Positions 19,723-29,536 of a stretch of DNA of 64,000 bases are shown piece after piece. The DNA comes from Pseudoalteromonas byunsanensis. Its GTDB lineage: Bacteria > Pseudomonadota > Gammaproteobacteria > Enterobacterales > Alteromonadaceae. Made by a program: the position numbers and the translations under genes. Within the stretch, counting starts at the first letter, position 1; the number at the start of each line of letters is the position of its first letter. The notes under the pieces are model-generated. The model saw only the letters and a program-made list of their open reading frames with translations. It did no database searches and was not told the DNA's origin. Location: the NCBI RefSeq assembly GCF_001854475.1, contig NZ_MNAN01000006.1, positions 1-64,000 on the forward strand, read 5' to 3'.

Positions 19723-20832
19723 TTACCACTGATGGCGCGCGAGTTGATAAGCCCGCTGATACTGCCCTGTTTGCTCAAAACTATACAAAGCAGGTTCTAC
19801 CCAAGTCGGTTGCCAGTCTTGTTCGGGCAAACTGGCAAATATTTTTGCTGCGAGTTCAAAATCGCCTTCAGCATTGGCCATACAAGCTAAACAAAAAAGT
19901 AACTCGCTGTTTTGTTCTTGTTTTTTCAAGCTGCTTTGAATGGCTTGAGTAAGCTTGGTATCACCGCCCTTGGCATGTGCCAAAACCGATGCAAGCTGAT
20001 GATACTGCCCCTTTTTGAGTAACCTTGTCAGCGCATCATGAATAATTGATAGCTGGCCCTGGCTGGCCATTGCTTGCAGATATGCCTGTTGAGCGTGTGC
20101 CTGTACTGCTTTAGGGAGTTGTGACAAGTAACTCGTCGCATCTTGCTGTGCGAGGCTAAAAAAGCGCTTAAAAAAACCTTGCCAATAAGCTTGTGTTAAA
20201 TCTAGTTGCTTGTATTTGCTGGACAGTGTATCTACGACTTCCGTCAGCTTCTGCTCTTGCAACAACCCATCCAAATAACTACTCACTGCCGCTGCACTAG
20301 GCTTTTTCTGCTGCATAGGTTGTGATAAAAGCGCTAACGCTTGTTCCGTTTGGTTTGCCTTTAACCACAGCTTAGGCACCTGAGCTTGCGCCTCATCTGA
20401 CATGGCTTGCAAATGCTGTAACGCGCCTGTTTGATCGCCCGCTTGCAATGCAGCCTTGGCTTGCAGAGCATGTTGTTGATCCTGCCACTGGCTGGGAGCA
20501 TTACTCTTAGCGAAGGCACTTTGTACGGTGTCAGCGTCATCGTTTAACATGCCCCACACGGCTTGGTTCAAGGCCTGTAGTGATCTAACTCGCTTTCTAT
20601 TGCCAAAATGTCCTGTGGTTTTATGGTAAATTTGCCACAACAAGCTTAGCAGTTTAAATACTAGCCACGCCCCAATCAGTACCATAAAAAACAGGATCAC
20701 AAACGCCACGATGGTGCCTTCAATCGTCTTATCATTAAAGGCGATTAAGACATACCCTTTCTCGTCAATGAGCAAATGACCTGCTGCCATGGCCAAAGCA
20801 ACCACGGCTATCACCATCAGCGTTTTAATCAT
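19723..20832 (-). CDS. hemY: HemY, heme-operon tetratricopeptide protein
   Basis: This is the gammaproteobacterial HemY of the hemCDXY operon, a membrane TPR protein of unclear role. It is not the oxygen-dependent protoporphyrinogen oxidase of the same name. From the chosen ATG it has 369 residues: two membrane helices (about 4-20 and 38-60) and then helical repeats to the end, including PKLWLKANQTEQAL and FELAAKIFASLPE. The ATG overlaps the stop of the preceding gene (ATGA) and has AAGGAG eight bases upstream. An earlier in-frame GTG at 20841 is less likely. It is the last gene of the operon. Confidence 0.9.
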   Translation of the reverse strand: MIKTLMVIAVVALAMAAGHLLIDEKGYVLIAFNDKTIEGTIVAFVILFFMVLIGAWLVFKLLSLLWQIYHKTTGHFGNRKRVRSLQALNQAVWGMLNDDADTVQSAFAKSNAPSQWQDQQHALQAKAALQAGDQTGALQHLQAMSDEAQAQVPKLWLKANQTEQALALLSQPMQQKKPSAAAVSSYLDGLLQEQKLTEVVDTLSSKYKQLDLTQAYWQGFFKRFFSLAQQDATSYLSQLPKAVQAHAQQAYLQAMASQGQLSIIHDALTRLLKKGQYHQLASVLAHAKGGDTKLTQAIQSSLKKQEQNSELLFCLACMANAEGDFELAAKIFASLPEQDWQPTWVEPALYSFEQTGQYQRAYQLARHQW

Positions 20833-22634
20833 TGTAACCACTCCTTGAGCGCAGCGCTGCTGTCCAGCTCAACTTGCGTGTTGAATTGCAATGGCATGTG
20901 CTGCAACTGCTTAATTTGCTCAAGCATAGCTTGAACACCATCATGTTGCGTGTCGTAATATTTGCTCAACGTTTCACTGGCAGATTCCAGCGCACTAAAA
21001 AAGATACTTGCTTGTTTGTCCATCAAGGCGCTTTGTGCTTGTGATAAATGGCTTCGTAGTTGCGCTCTAAGCAATTGTTGTTGCTCGCTATCGAGCAGGG
21101 GATCAATCACCGCAACTTCACGGGTTCTGATTTTTATAAAATCGTCGACTAGGTTCTGCCAAGTCTTTTTTAAATTACTTTGGAAATCATTTAAATCGCC
21201 AGACAACTCGGTATTTTGTGTTTGTTTTGGTTCAGGAAGGTGCAATGTTTTCAAAGCCAAATCATCTACCTGCTTTAACATGGCATGCAGCTTAAGATAA
21301 GTGTCTTCAAGGGCTGGTTTAGGCTGAGCCTTTAGCATGGCGATATCTGTTGCAATGGCACCGAGCAGCGCGGTGTTATCAGCTTCGTTCTGTACTACTT
21401 CATATAAACGCTGTAGTACCGCACTTGCCCCCTGAAAATCTTGTTCAGCATTTGCCTTAAACTGTGCCATACGTTGCAAGTACAAAGCTTCACTGCTCAG
21501 TGCGCCACTAATCTGTTGTTTGGCTTGAGAAAGCGCTGCCTGTAGCTGTGCGTCTATCGCTTGAGAGTGCACAGTGAGCTGCTGTTCAACTACATCTCTT
21601 TGCCCGTGTAGCGTGGCTTGCACAGAGGCCAGTTGCGATTGAGTTTGTTTTAATTGTTCGCCTAGTTTTGCATTATCAGTGCGCAACTGTGCTAAAGCGG
21701 CATAAGTCTTATCACTAATTTGCTGACCATGAATAATGAGCCCAGTAGTCGCCGCGCCCCCTGTGAGGGCCACCAATAAAGCCAACATCGCAAGTTTACT
21801 AACTTTTTGTTTAAAAACAGGCTGAGATGGCTGTGTTACGCTCTCAGGATTTGATGCTTCAGGTTGCTTTTCTTGCTCGCTCATATGGCTACCTTGCTGA
21901 TGTTGATTTGGCACTATGCATTTATAAATCGCCAGATCATCTGGCCCTTTTGCAACACTTATACGCGTTTTACTAATGGCATAAGTGTCGTGTAAATAGC
22001 TTGCGCTACGCTGGCTTACCAAGAAAAAGTGACAACTTTTCAGCCAGTCTATATATTCACTTTGTTGGCAATTAAACACCGCGTCAATTGCCGCATTGCT
22101 GGTAATGACTATACCGTCAATTCTCTCACTTCGCCAGAGGTCTAACCAGATGCTAGAATCTGACTGCTCAGGAACACGTTGATAAACAGCGCACATATTT
22201 AAAATAGCACCGCGCTGTTTAAAGGTCTTTGCCAGTAGCGTTCTACCACCACGCCCCTTGACTAAAACGACCTGCTTGCTATCTAGATGTTGTAACTGAG
22301 GAAGCGCAAGCAACCCTTCCGAGTCTTGCTGAACAGGCGCTACAGCGCTGCGTGAAAAACAATCTTTAACTGCACTTGCGGTTTGCTCTCCCACCGTAAA
22401 TAGCTGCGCATTTGCCGGTAAACTATCCACCTGAGCGGCCAATTGTTTGACTGCATCTTGGGAGATAAAGACAATAATATCCGCATCATCCAGTGGCGCC
22501 AGTTGAGATGCGCTAAGTGCACAGGACTCAATACGCAACACCGGAGTGCGCACGTTATAGATACCTTGTTTGTCAAGCAATTGAGAAAGTTGCAGCCCCT
22601 TTCCCTCGGGGCGAGTGATGGCAATGCGCATCAT
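20829..22634 (-). CDS. hemD: Fused uroporphyrinogen-III synthase HemD and HemX-like protein
   Basis: One frame of 601 codons covers two proteins that are usually separate. Residues 1 to about 240 are HemD, which cyclises hydroxymethylbilane to uroporphyrinogen III. The start MRIAITRPEG and the VLVKGRGGR and GIVITSNAAID motifs fit. After a short linker (NQHQQGSH) comes a HemX-like part: an acidic cytoplasmic stretch, one membrane helix about 30 residues in, a long coiled coil and a helical periplasmic region. There is no stop between them. A methionine at the junction (ATG at 21884) has AAGG about eight bases upstream, so HemX might also be made separately. The chosen ATG overlaps the hemC stop as TGATG. 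Confidence 0.9.
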   Translation of the reverse strand: MMRIAITRPEGKGLQLSQLLDKQGIYNVRTPVLRIESCALSASQLAPLDDADIIVFISQDAVKQLAAQVDSLPANAQLFTVGEQTASAVKDCFSRSAVAPVQQDSEGLLALPQLQHLDSKQVVLVKGRGGRTLLAKTFKQRGAILNMCAVYQRVPEQSDSSIWLDLWRSERIDGIVITSNAAIDAVFNCQQSEYIDWLKSCHFFLVSQRSASYLHDTYAISKTRISVAKGPDDLAIYKCIVPNQHQQGSHMSEQEKQPEASNPESVTQPSQPVFKQKVSKLAMLALLVALTGGAATTGLIIHGQQISDKTYAALAQLRTDNAKLGEQLKQTQSQLASVQATLHGQRDVVEQQLTVHSQAIDAQLQAALSQAKQQISGALSSEALYLQRMAQFKANAEQDFQGASAVLQRLYEVVQNEADNTALLGAIATDIAMLKAQPKPALEDTYLKLHAMLKQVDDLALKTLHLPEPKQTQNTELSGDLNDFQSNLKKTWQNLVDDFIKIRTREVAVIDPLLDSEQQQLLRAQLRSHLSQAQSALMDKQASIFFSALESASETLSKYYDTQHDGVQAMLEQIKQLQHMPLQFNTQVELDSSAALKEWLQ

Positions 22635-23569
22635 CAAGCGCCTTTATAAACCTCGGCGAGGATTTTATCTGCGCCTTGTGCCAGTAACTGCTCAGCCAGT
22701 TCGGTACCTAACTGCTCAGCGTGCTTGCTATGACCAGATACTTGGGCTCGCAAAATTTCTTTGCCATCGACAGAGCCAACTAAGCCTCGTAACGAGACCT
22801 GATCACCGCTGACTTCAGCATAGGCACCGATTGGCACCTGACAGCCACCTTCCAAGCGACGGTTCATGGCACGCTCCGCAAGTACTCTCACTCGAGTCTG
22901 TGCATGTTCCAGTGGCACCAGGAGACGTTTTGTCAACGTATCATCACTACGACATTCAATCCCAACAGCCCCCTGCCCATTTGCAGGTAATGACTGCTCA
23001 GGCTCGATGTAGCTGGCAATGCGATCAGACATTTCTAAACGTAACAAACCTGCAGCCGCAAGGATAATAGCGTCGTAATCACCGTTGTCTAATTTAGCTA
23101 GACGGGTATTGACGTTACCGCGCAGGTCGCGGATATCTAAATCGGGGCGCAATGCTCTGATCTGGCATTGGCGGCGTAAACTTGAAGTACCGACCACGGC
23201 CCCTTGTGGCAACTCACTTAATTGTTTGTAGCTGTTTGAAACAAAAGCATCACGAGGGTCTTCACGCTCGCAAATAGTGTAAAGTTCCAAACCCTCCGGA
23301 AATTCAACAGGTACGTCTTTCATAGAGTGCACTGCTATGTCAGCGCGACCATCCAACATAGCTTGCTCAAGCTCTTTTACAAATAGCCCTTTACCACCAA
23401 TTTTTGCCAAAGGCGTATCAAGGATAATATCCCCTTGAGTGGACATGGGCACCAACTCTACGTTGAGCTCTGGGTGGAAATGCATCAGTTGTGCTTTAAC
23501 AAATTCCGCTTGCCACAGCGCCAACGCACTTTTTCTCGTTGCAATTCGTAGGGTATGTTGTTGTGTCAT
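22634..23569 (-). CDS. hemC: Hydroxymethylbilane synthase (porphobilinogen deaminase)
   Basis: HemC polymerises four porphobilinogens into hydroxymethylbilane. The 311 residues include [12 protein letters not shown] at the N terminus, the catalytic Asp region in HSMKDVP, RRQCQIR, and the cofactor-anchoring Cys in [15 protein letters not shown] near 242. The start chosen is the ATG at 23569, with AAAGG seven bases before it; a TTG two codons earlier is less likely. It is translationally coupled to hemD and lies 20 bases after the DUF2914 gene on the same strand. Confidence 0.96.
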   Translation of the reverse strand: MTQQHTLRIATRKSALALWQAEFVKAQLMHFHPELNVELVPMSTQGDIILDTPLAKIGGKGLFVKELEQAMLDGRADIAVHSMKDVPVEFPEGLELYTICEREDPRDAFVSNSYKQLSELPQGAVVGTSSLRRQCQIRALRPDLDIRDLRGNVNTRLAKLDNGDYDAIILAAAGLLRLEMSDRIASYIEPEQSLPANGQGAVGIECRSDDTLTKRLLVPLEHAQTRVRVLAERAMNRRLEGGCQVPIGAYAEVSGDQVSLRGLVGSVDGKEILRAQVSGHSKHAEQLGTELAEQLLAQGADKILAEVYKGA

Positions 23570-23589
23570 AGTCAACCTTTGATGGACCT

Positions 23590-24444
23590 TTAATCGGCCT
23601 CTGATAAAATTCGAAAAGATTTTTGTGCAAGTAGCTGACCTTGCTCGGTCACCACTTCCACGCGCCAGGGCCCTGTTTGGCTTGGCATGATATTTTTGCT
23701 TGAATAAGTGCGAAAACGTATAGAACTAATTTGCAGTGGGATCTCAGCCATTAACTGATCCTGGTGAAACCACAAGTGCTGCACCGTTTGCCCTTGCATA
23801 TTGTTTATTTCGGTAAAGAAAAATAGCTTCTCAGTGAAATCGGTTTGCTCAAGATGCTCTTTGAGTACATCAATAGGTTCTCTATCAGCAATACCTGTTG
23901 TTAGTACTGCTCGACTGACCAAGTTACTGTCGATTTGCGCACCCAGTGCAACATTCGTAATATTGGCATCTGCTGCGAAGGTATTGAGCGTTTCACTTTC
24001 GTTGTCAGATTGCATCGCCTGAACCGGTTCAGGTGGGTTAATTTCATCATCGGCCACGAAGTCCAACTCATCTGCTACCTTGTCATCTACAGGCTCGTCA
24101 TCTACCGGTAAGCTATCCGATGGTGAAGCACTGTGAGAGCGTGTCGAGTTGGATTCCGGCTGCTGTGCCTGAATAGTGTCGCCTTGTCCATTATCGATAT
24201 CAATCGACTCACTGTTAGCCGTTACAGTCAGTTCACTATCGCGTGAAGACTGCAATTGAGTATCCATGGGGGTCATCTCTATAGCATTAACAGAATTCAT
24301 CAACCCATATACGATAGCCACTGCAAACAACAACACCACACTGGACGCGACAAATATGCGTCGCCAGTGCCATTGGTAACTGACCTCTGGGCTTGCTTGT
24401 GGTGCTTTGCTAACCGAGGTTTTTATAACGATCCTTTGTGTCAT
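23590..24444 (-). CDS. DUF2914 membrane-anchored protein
   Basis: The 284-residue protein has a basic cytoplasmic start, one membrane helix (about 29-50) and a long acidic, Ser/Asp-rich periplasmic linker (about 60-160). A C-terminal domain of about 100 residues resembles DUF2914: [36 protein letters not shown]. The function of that domain is not known to me. It sits inside the heme operon between the esterase and hemC, with 16 and 20 bases on each side, so cotranscription is likely. Confidence 0.7.
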   Translation of the reverse strand: MTQRIVIKTSVSKAPQASPEVSYQWHWRRIFVASSVVLLFAVAIVYGLMNSVNAIEMTPMDTQLQSSRDSELTVTANSESIDIDNGQGDTIQAQQPESNSTRSHSASPSDSLPVDDEPVDDKVADELDFVADDEINPPEPVQAMQSDNESETLNTFAADANITNVALGAQIDSNLVSRAVLTTGIADREPIDVLKEHLEQTDFTEKLFFFTEINNMQGQTVQHLWFHQDQLMAEIPLQISSIRFRTYSSKNIMPSQTGPWRVEVVTEQGQLLAQKSFRILSEAD

Positions 24445-24460
24445 TGTTGCAGCTCCTAAA

Positions 24461-25114
24461 TTAAGACAATGTCGCGATCAACCATTGACGGATCGCAATG
24501 AGTTCTTCGTAACACACCTGATGGGCCATCGGGTAATCCTGCCAGCTTACCTGATAGCCTTGTTTGTGCAAGGCTGCATAAGCTTGTTGTCCGGCAGAAA
24601 TCGCGACAACAGGATCTTGACTCCCATGGGCCATGAAAATGTTTAATTCGTTCTGCTTCGCTTCATCTGCAAGCTTATGCGCAGCACACATATAGGTAGA
24701 CAGCGCCATCACACCGCCAAGCTTATATGCAAGTCTAGGTGCTAAATGCAACGCGATCACGCCCCCTTGAGAAAATCCAGCCAGAATAATGCGCTCAGGA
24801 GGGATACCTTTATCTAGCTCACTTTGTATTAACGCTTCAACCGCCGCGGCAGATTCCCTGACACCTGTTTCATCAGCACGATTGTCAAGCTCTAAAGATT
24901 TTATGTCATACCAAGCACGCATCACCATCCCACCATTGATGGTCACAGCTTGCTGCGGGGCATGAGGAAAAATAAATCTAACACCCAGCTCATTTGGTAA
25001 CTCTAGCTCAGGTGCGATTGGCAAAAACCCTTCACCTGAGTCACCCAGTCCGTGCAACCAAATTATACTCGCTTTGTGTTCGCCTTTGGCGGCGTATTCT
25101 ACATACGGCAACAT
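24461..25114 (-). CDS. Carboxylesterase / phospholipase-family alpha/beta hydrolase
   Basis: A cytoplasmic serine esterase of 217 residues, the usual size of the EstB/YpfH type. The nucleophile elbow is GFSQGG (about 113-118), the oxyanion region is LHGLGDSG (about 20-27), and the triad continues with Asp in HGSQDPV and His in MAHQV. Its physiological ester is unknown. The start codon overlaps the cyaY stop by one base, which indicates translational coupling. Confidence 0.85.
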   Translation of the reverse strand: MLPYVEYAAKGEHKASIIWLHGLGDSGEGFLPIAPELELPNELGVRFIFPHAPQQAVTINGGMVMRAWYDIKSLELDNRADETGVRESAAAVEALIQSELDKGIPPERIILAGFSQGGVIALHLAPRLAYKLGGVMALSTYMCAAHKLADEAKQNELNIFMAHGSQDPVVAISAGQQAYAALHKQGYQVSWQDYPMAHQVCYEELIAIRQWLIATLS

Positions 25115-25434
25115 CAGTTATGCTGCCATTTAATTTCAGAACCAGCCTGACGCGTTGCCGCATCACACATAAACTGCCAGAACTCAGCGCCTGAACGGTT
25201 GTCTATCCATTTATCACCATGTAATTCAAAGTGATGGCCGTTAAATTTGGTTGCAACCCACACTTGATGTAGAGGGGCCTGCTTGTTGATCACAATCTTA
25301 CTCTTATCAGCAAAAATGATTTCTAAAATACCTGCGGCGGATTCGTAGTCTAAATCGGCGTCACAGTCATCTATTTGTTCTTCTATAGTAAGCATTAAGG
25401 CATCAGCCAACTCATGGTACTCGGAATCAGTCAT
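25114..25434 (-). CDS. cyaY: Frataxin-like iron donor CyaY
   Basis: CyaY binds iron and modulates Fe-S cluster assembly by IscS. The 106 residues show the acidic first helix ([15 protein letters not shown]), then [16 protein letters not shown] and [18 protein letters not shown], the frataxin sheet signature. It heads a minus-strand operon leading into heme genes, where iron handling would fit. In enteric bacteria cyaY faces cyaA, but no cyaA is found here. It is divergent from lptM across 122 bases. Confidence 0.93.
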   Translation of the reverse strand: MTDSEYHELADALMLTIEEQIDDCDADLDYESAAGILEIIFADKSKIVINKQAPLHQVWVATKFNGHHFELHGDKWIDNRSGAEFWQFMCDAATRQAGSEIKWQHN

Positions 25435-25556
25435 ATGATATCCCTCATTTGTACAAAGTTTTAGCTATTCAAGCATGAAAATACTCGTTTCAATAGCTGC
25501 TTTTTTTACGAATTCTGTTACTCTGCGATTATAAAGGCACTGACACCATTAATCTA

Positions 25557-25754
25557 ATGAAAGCGACACTCTCTCAATCTGGCTTATTCTTTTTGGTAAT
25601 TTTCACTACGCTTATGTTAGTAGGCTGTGGACAAAGTGGGCCATTATATTTACCCAAACAGCAACAACCTAAGAGCACTAACCAAACACCCAAAGCATCA
25701 GATGCTGAAACACAGCAAAAAAAAGATGCGCTCAATAAACAGCAGGAAGGTTAG
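25557..25754 (+). CDS. lptM: LPS translocon maturation lipoprotein LptM (YifL family)
   Basis: This is a 65-residue lipoprotein. The signal peptide ends in the lipobox LVGC with the lipidated Cys at 24, followed by GQSGPLYLP, the short motif of the LptM/YifL family that helps LptD mature. The rest is polar and disordered. Its stop codon directly abuts the lysA ATG. Position upstream of lysA and dapF is the common one in gammaproteobacteria. Confidence 0.88.
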   Translation: MKATLSQSGLFFLVIFTTLMLVGCGQSGPLYLPKQQQPKSTNQTPKASDAETQQKKDALNKQQEG

Positions 25755-27008
25755 ATGGACTTTTTTCACTACAAAGAGCAACACTTGTTTGCAGAAGATG
25801 TATCCATTACGGATATTGCAAACCAATATGGCACCCCATGTTATGTGTATTCTCGCAAAACATTAGAAAGACACTACCATGCTTTTACCGACGCGGCAGC
25901 AGGCCATCCGCATTTGGTCTGCTATGCAGTCAAAGCTAATTCTAATATCGCGGTGCTCAATGTCCTTGCACGCTTAGGAGCTGGCTTTGATATTGTTTCA
26001 AAGGGAGAGCTGGCGCGTGTTTTGGAGGCTAAAGGAGACCCAAGTAAGGTGGTATTCTCAGGAGTCGCCAAAACAGCTGATGAAATCGCCTTTGCGCTAT
26101 CTCATAACATTAAGTGTTTTAATGTCGAGTCCAGCGCAGAACTTAAGCGTATCAGTCAAGTAGCCACGCAAATGAACACCACTGCGCGTATTTCTATTCG
26201 TGTAAACCCAGATATCGACGCTAAAACACATCCTTATATCTCCACTGGATTGAAAGAAAATAAGTTTGGCATCGATATCAAACAAGCCTTTGATGTATAT
26301 CAGCTAGCCTTTGCTCTACCAGGCATCGAAGTAGTCGGTGTTGATTTTCATATTGGTTCGCAACTAACAGAAATAGAACCTTTTTTGGCAGCACTCGATA
26401 AGGTCTTAGCATTGGTTGAAAGACTCAAAACCGCTGGCATACAATTACACCATTTAGATATTGGCGGTGGTTTAGGTGTTCCTTACGATAGCGAAAAACC
26501 ACCTCACCCAAGCGCCTATGCCGCTGAGGTGAAAACAAAGTTGCATGCCTATCCTGAATTAGAATTGGTATTTGAGCCTGGCCGAGCCATTGCTGCCAAT
26601 GCTGGGATTTTGGTCACTAAAGTTGAATATTTAAAATGCTCGCAAGATAAACACTTTGCTATTGTGGATGCGGGTATGAATGACATGCTACGTCCGTCTT
26701 TATATCAAGCTTGGCAAAGCATTATTGCTGTCAGTCCGCGCGATGATGACACGCCCATACATAACTATGATGTCGTAGGGCCTGTGTGTGAAACTGGTGA
26801 TTTTCTTGGTAAAAACCGACTTTTGGCGATACAAGAGGGTGACTTATTAGCGCAACGTAGTGCGGGGGCCTATGGTTTTACCATGAGCTCAAATTATAAT
26901 TCACGGCCGCGGGTTGCAGAACTAATGGTGGACGGTGACCAATGCTATCTAGTACGTCAACGAGAGTCACAGTCTTCGCTTTGGCAAGGCGAGCATTTGT
27001 TACCTTAA
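25755..27008 (+). CDS. lysA: Diaminopimelate decarboxylase
   Basis: LysA converts meso-diaminopimelate to L-lysine with pyridoxal phosphate. The 417 residues carry the PLP lysine in CYAVKANSN (Lys near 60), HIGSQL, DIGGGLGVPY, EPGRAI, and the C-terminal substrate Cys motif GPVCETGDFL. The ribosome site AGGAAGG lies in the end of lptM with no spacer between the genes, so the two are coupled. dapF, which makes its substrate, follows after 68 bases. Confidence 0.97.
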   Translation: MDFFHYKEQHLFAEDVSITDIANQYGTPCYVYSRKTLERHYHAFTDAAAGHPHLVCYAVKANSNIAVLNVLARLGAGFDIVSKGELARVLEAKGDPSKVVFSGVAKTADEIAFALSHNIKCFNVESSAELKRISQVATQMNTTARISIRVNPDIDAKTHPYISTGLKENKFGIDIKQAFDVYQLAFALPGIEVVGVDFHIGSQLTEIEPFLAALDKVLALVERLKTAGIQLHHLDIGGGLGVPYDSEKPPHPSAYAAEVKTKLHAYPELELVFEPGRAIAANAGILVTKVEYLKCSQDKHFAIVDAGMNDMLRPSLYQAWQSIIAVSPRDDDTPIHNYDVVGPVCETGDFLGKNRLLAIQEGDLLAQRSAGAYGFTMSSNYNSRPRVAELMVDGDQCYLVRQRESQSSLWQGEHLLP

Positions 27009-27076
27009 TTTTATTAATGACAGCGGTGCCCCTAGCATGGCAAAGTTAGCTCATCAGGAGTTGTAATTAAGACATT

Positions 27077-27907
27077 ATGTTTGTAAATTTTTCAAAAATG
27101 CATGGCTTGGGCAATGATTTTATGGTGGTTGATAACATCACCCAGAATGTATTTTTGTCCCGCGATCAAATTAAGAAACTCGCAGATAGAAACTTTGGTG
27201 TGGGCTTTGACCAACTACTCATGGTTGAAGCACCCTATTCACCTGAGTTGGATTTTCATTATCGTATTTTTAATGCCGATGGCACCGAAGTAGAGCAATG
27301 TGGTAACGGCGCACGTTGTTTTGCACGCTTTGTGCGCATGAAAGGGCTAACCAACCGCCACAAAGTATCCGTCTCGACAAAGTCGGGGAACATCACCCTT
27401 TATTCAGAAAAAGATGGTCAGGTGACCGTCAATATGGGGCACCCACAATTTGCGCCAGCCAGTATTCCATTTAAAGCCAGCAAGTCTGAGTTAACATATA
27501 TTATGAGAGCTCAGGAGCATACGGTGTTTTGTGGCGTAGTCTCAATGGGTAATCCACATTGCGTACTGGAAGTTGAAGACATTGATACCGCTGAAGTATT
27601 AACCTTGGGGCCTCTTTTGGAAACCCATGAGCGATTTCCTGAACGTGCTAACATTGGTTTTATGCAAATCCTGAACCCTGAGCATATTAAACTCAGAGTC
27701 TGGGAGCGTGGCGCACAAGAAACCATGGCATGCGGAAGTGGTGCATGTGCAGCCGTTGTGATTGGCATCATGCAAAAGAAACTCGCGAATACGGTTAGAG
27801 TTGACTTACCCGGTGGCAGCTTGCAGGTACGTTGGCAAGGCGAAGGGCACAGCGTCAAGATGACCGGTCCAGCCGAGCATGTATTTGATGGACAGATCTC
27901 GTTGTAA
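27077..27907 (+). CDS. dapF: Diaminopimelate epimerase
   Basis: DapF interconverts LL- and meso-diaminopimelate for lysine and peptidoglycan synthesis. The 276 residues include both catalytic cysteines: one near 75 in EQCGNGARC, the other in [12 protein letters not shown] near the C terminus. KMHGLGNDF at the N terminus is typical. It lies in the lysA-dapF-DUF484-xerC series, with 17 bases before the next gene. Confidence 0.97.
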   Translation: MFVNFSKMHGLGNDFMVVDNITQNVFLSRDQIKKLADRNFGVGFDQLLMVEAPYSPELDFHYRIFNADGTEVEQCGNGARCFARFVRMKGLTNRHKVSVSTKSGNITLYSEKDGQVTVNMGHPQFAPASIPFKASKSELTYIMRAQEHTVFCGVVSMGNPHCVLEVEDIDTAEVLTLGPLLETHERFPERANIGFMQILNPEHIKLRVWERGAQETMACGSGACAAVVIGIMQKKLANTVRVDLPGGSLQVRWQGEGHSVKMTGPAEHVFDGQISL

Positions 27908-27924
27908 CAATACTGGGGTATATT

Positions 27925-28551
27925 ATGAGTACAAAAACTACTATTGATGAGCAATCAATCTGTGATTACTTAAGCCGTCACCCTGATTTTTTACTCAATC
28001 ACCCCTACGTACTGTTAGAACTGGACCTACATGGTAAAAGTCAAGGTTTGCCAAATCTGGCATTACAACAACAGCGCTTGCTCAGGGAGCAAAACCAACA
28101 ACTTAAACAACAGTTAGCAAGCATGTCTCGTAGTGCGTTGGAGAACGAACAGATCTTCAAATTACTGAGTGAGTGCCAAAGGCAGCTGTGGCACTGTAAT
28201 AGTTTCGATGAACTGGCCGCTGCGCTTGCTGAAACCCTGAGTCGCCCAGCGAATATCATGAGCTGTCAATTGCTACCCTATGACACAGAGCTTAGCCAGT
28301 TAGTTAATACCCGCTTACATAGTAACAGTGTTTATTTGGGTCGGTTGTCAAAACAAGAGCAGCAACAGCTTTGGCCGAACAATAGCGAAGTACGCTCAGT
28401 CGCGCTTTACTTGATAGAAAATAGCGACAAGCCGCAGGCCATATTGGCATTTGCCAGTGATCATGCGGAGCACTTCTCACCAAGCAATGATACGTTATTC
28501 ATGCAAGAGTTTGTCACAACCTTACAGGTGCGCTTAAGCGCATTGGCTTAA
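27925..28551 (+). CDS. DUF484 family protein (YigA-like)
   Basis: The 208-residue protein belongs to the DUF484 family always seen between dapF and xerC. It starts with a helical segment (CDYLSRHPDFLLNHP, about 11-25), then a coiled coil (about 45-80), then a GAF-like alpha/beta domain. The biochemical function is not established. Its stop lies seven bases before xerC, which suggests a shared transcript. Confidence 0.85.
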   Translation: MSTKTTIDEQSICDYLSRHPDFLLNHPYVLLELDLHGKSQGLPNLALQQQRLLREQNQQLKQQLASMSRSALENEQIFKLLSECQRQLWHCNSFDELAAALAETLSRPANIMSCQLLPYDTELSQLVNTRLHSNSVYLGRLSKQEQQQLWPNNSEVRSVALYLIENSDKPQAILAFASDHAEHFSPSNDTLFMQEFVTTLQVRLSALA

Positions 28552-28558
28552 GTCACCT

Positions 28559-29497
28559 ATGACAGATAGGTACGCCCCCGACATACAATGGCAGCAACCC
28601 ATTGATGATTTTATGGCGTATTTGCGCTTTGAGAAACGCTACTCAGCGCATACATTGAGCCAATATAAAACGCAGCTATTGCAAGCCGCAGAGTATTTTT
28701 CACAACACGCCAGTGACTGGCTGAATGTCAGTAGTGAGCAAATTCGCCGTTTTAGTATGCACCTGCGTAGCAAACAATATAACCCACGCAGCATTAACCT
28801 AAAGCTCAGTTGTATTCGCAGTCTCTATAAGTTTTTAAAGGCAAAACATACCACGCACAGCTCTTTTAGCAATCCAGGGGAAGGGATTAAAGGCCCCAAA
28901 TTTGACAAACCTCTCCCTAAAAACCTCGATGTGGATCAGATGACGCAGCTGCTTTCTATTAACGATGATGATGTACTGGCCATTAGAGACAAAGCCATGA
29001 TGGAACTGATGTACTCAAGCGGTCTTCGTATTAGTGAGTTGGTGAATGTCAATCTAGGCGATATTCGTGATGGCGAAATTCGTGTGCTGGGTAAAGGTAA
29101 TAAGGAGCGCGTTATTCCCGTGGGAGGTAAGGCACTCAAAGCGTTAGAAAGCTGGCTTGCTCTGCGGGCGCAATTTGCCAATGAAGGTGAAGTCGCGGTT
29201 TTTTTGAGTAAGCGAAAACAGCGAATTTCTATCCGGCACGTGCGTGAACGCATGAAAGTGTGGGGCCTAAAACAAGGTATTAGCACCCCCATTCACCCTC
29301 ACAAATTGCGCCACTCGTTTGCCAGTCACATGCTGGAGTCCAGTGGTGACTTAAGGGCGATTCAAGAAATGTTGGGGCACACCAGCTTGTCAGCTACTCA
29401 GGTATATACCCATGTCGATTTTCAGCACCTCGCTAAGGTGTATGATAAAGCGCACCCTAGGGCCAAAAAGCGCCACTCAAATGATGATGAACATTAA
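28559..29497 (+). CDS. xerC: Tyrosine recombinase XerC
   Basis: XerC acts with XerD at dif to resolve chromosome dimers. The 312 residues hold an N-terminal SAM-like core-binding domain (about 13-100) and the catalytic domain (about 120-300). All expected residues are visible: Arg157 in SSGLRISEL, Lys179 in LGKGNKER, His248 and Arg251 in HPHKLRHSFASH, His274 in LGHTSLS and the nucleophile Tyr283 in QVYTHVD. Gene context excludes a mobile-element integrase. Confidence 0.95.
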   Translation: MTDRYAPDIQWQQPIDDFMAYLRFEKRYSAHTLSQYKTQLLQAAEYFSQHASDWLNVSSEQIRRFSMHLRSKQYNPRSINLKLSCIRSLYKFLKAKHTTHSSFSNPGEGIKGPKFDKPLPKNLDVDQMTQLLSINDDDVLAIRDKAMMELMYSSGLRISELVNVNLGDIRDGEIRVLGKGNKERVIPVGGKALKALESWLALRAQFANEGEVAVFLSKRKQRISIRHVRERMKVWGLKQGISTPIHPHKLRHSFASHMLESSGDLRAIQEMLGHTSLSATQVYTHVDFQHLAKVYDKAHPRAKKRHSNDDEH

Positions 29498-29536
29498 CTC
29501 TGTATATAACAATCTAGATCAAAAAGGCATGTAAAT

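Noticed and set aside
20962..21300. A 112-codon open frame antisense to the hemD-hemX gene
   Set aside because: Its Cys- and Ser-rich composition is what the opposite strand of a Gln- and Leu-rich coiled coil yields. It has no family resemblance.
28559..29497. Tyrosine recombinase as a sign of a mobile element
   Set aside because: Gene order with dapF, DUF484 and yigB marks it as the housekeeping XerC. No attachment repeats are seen.
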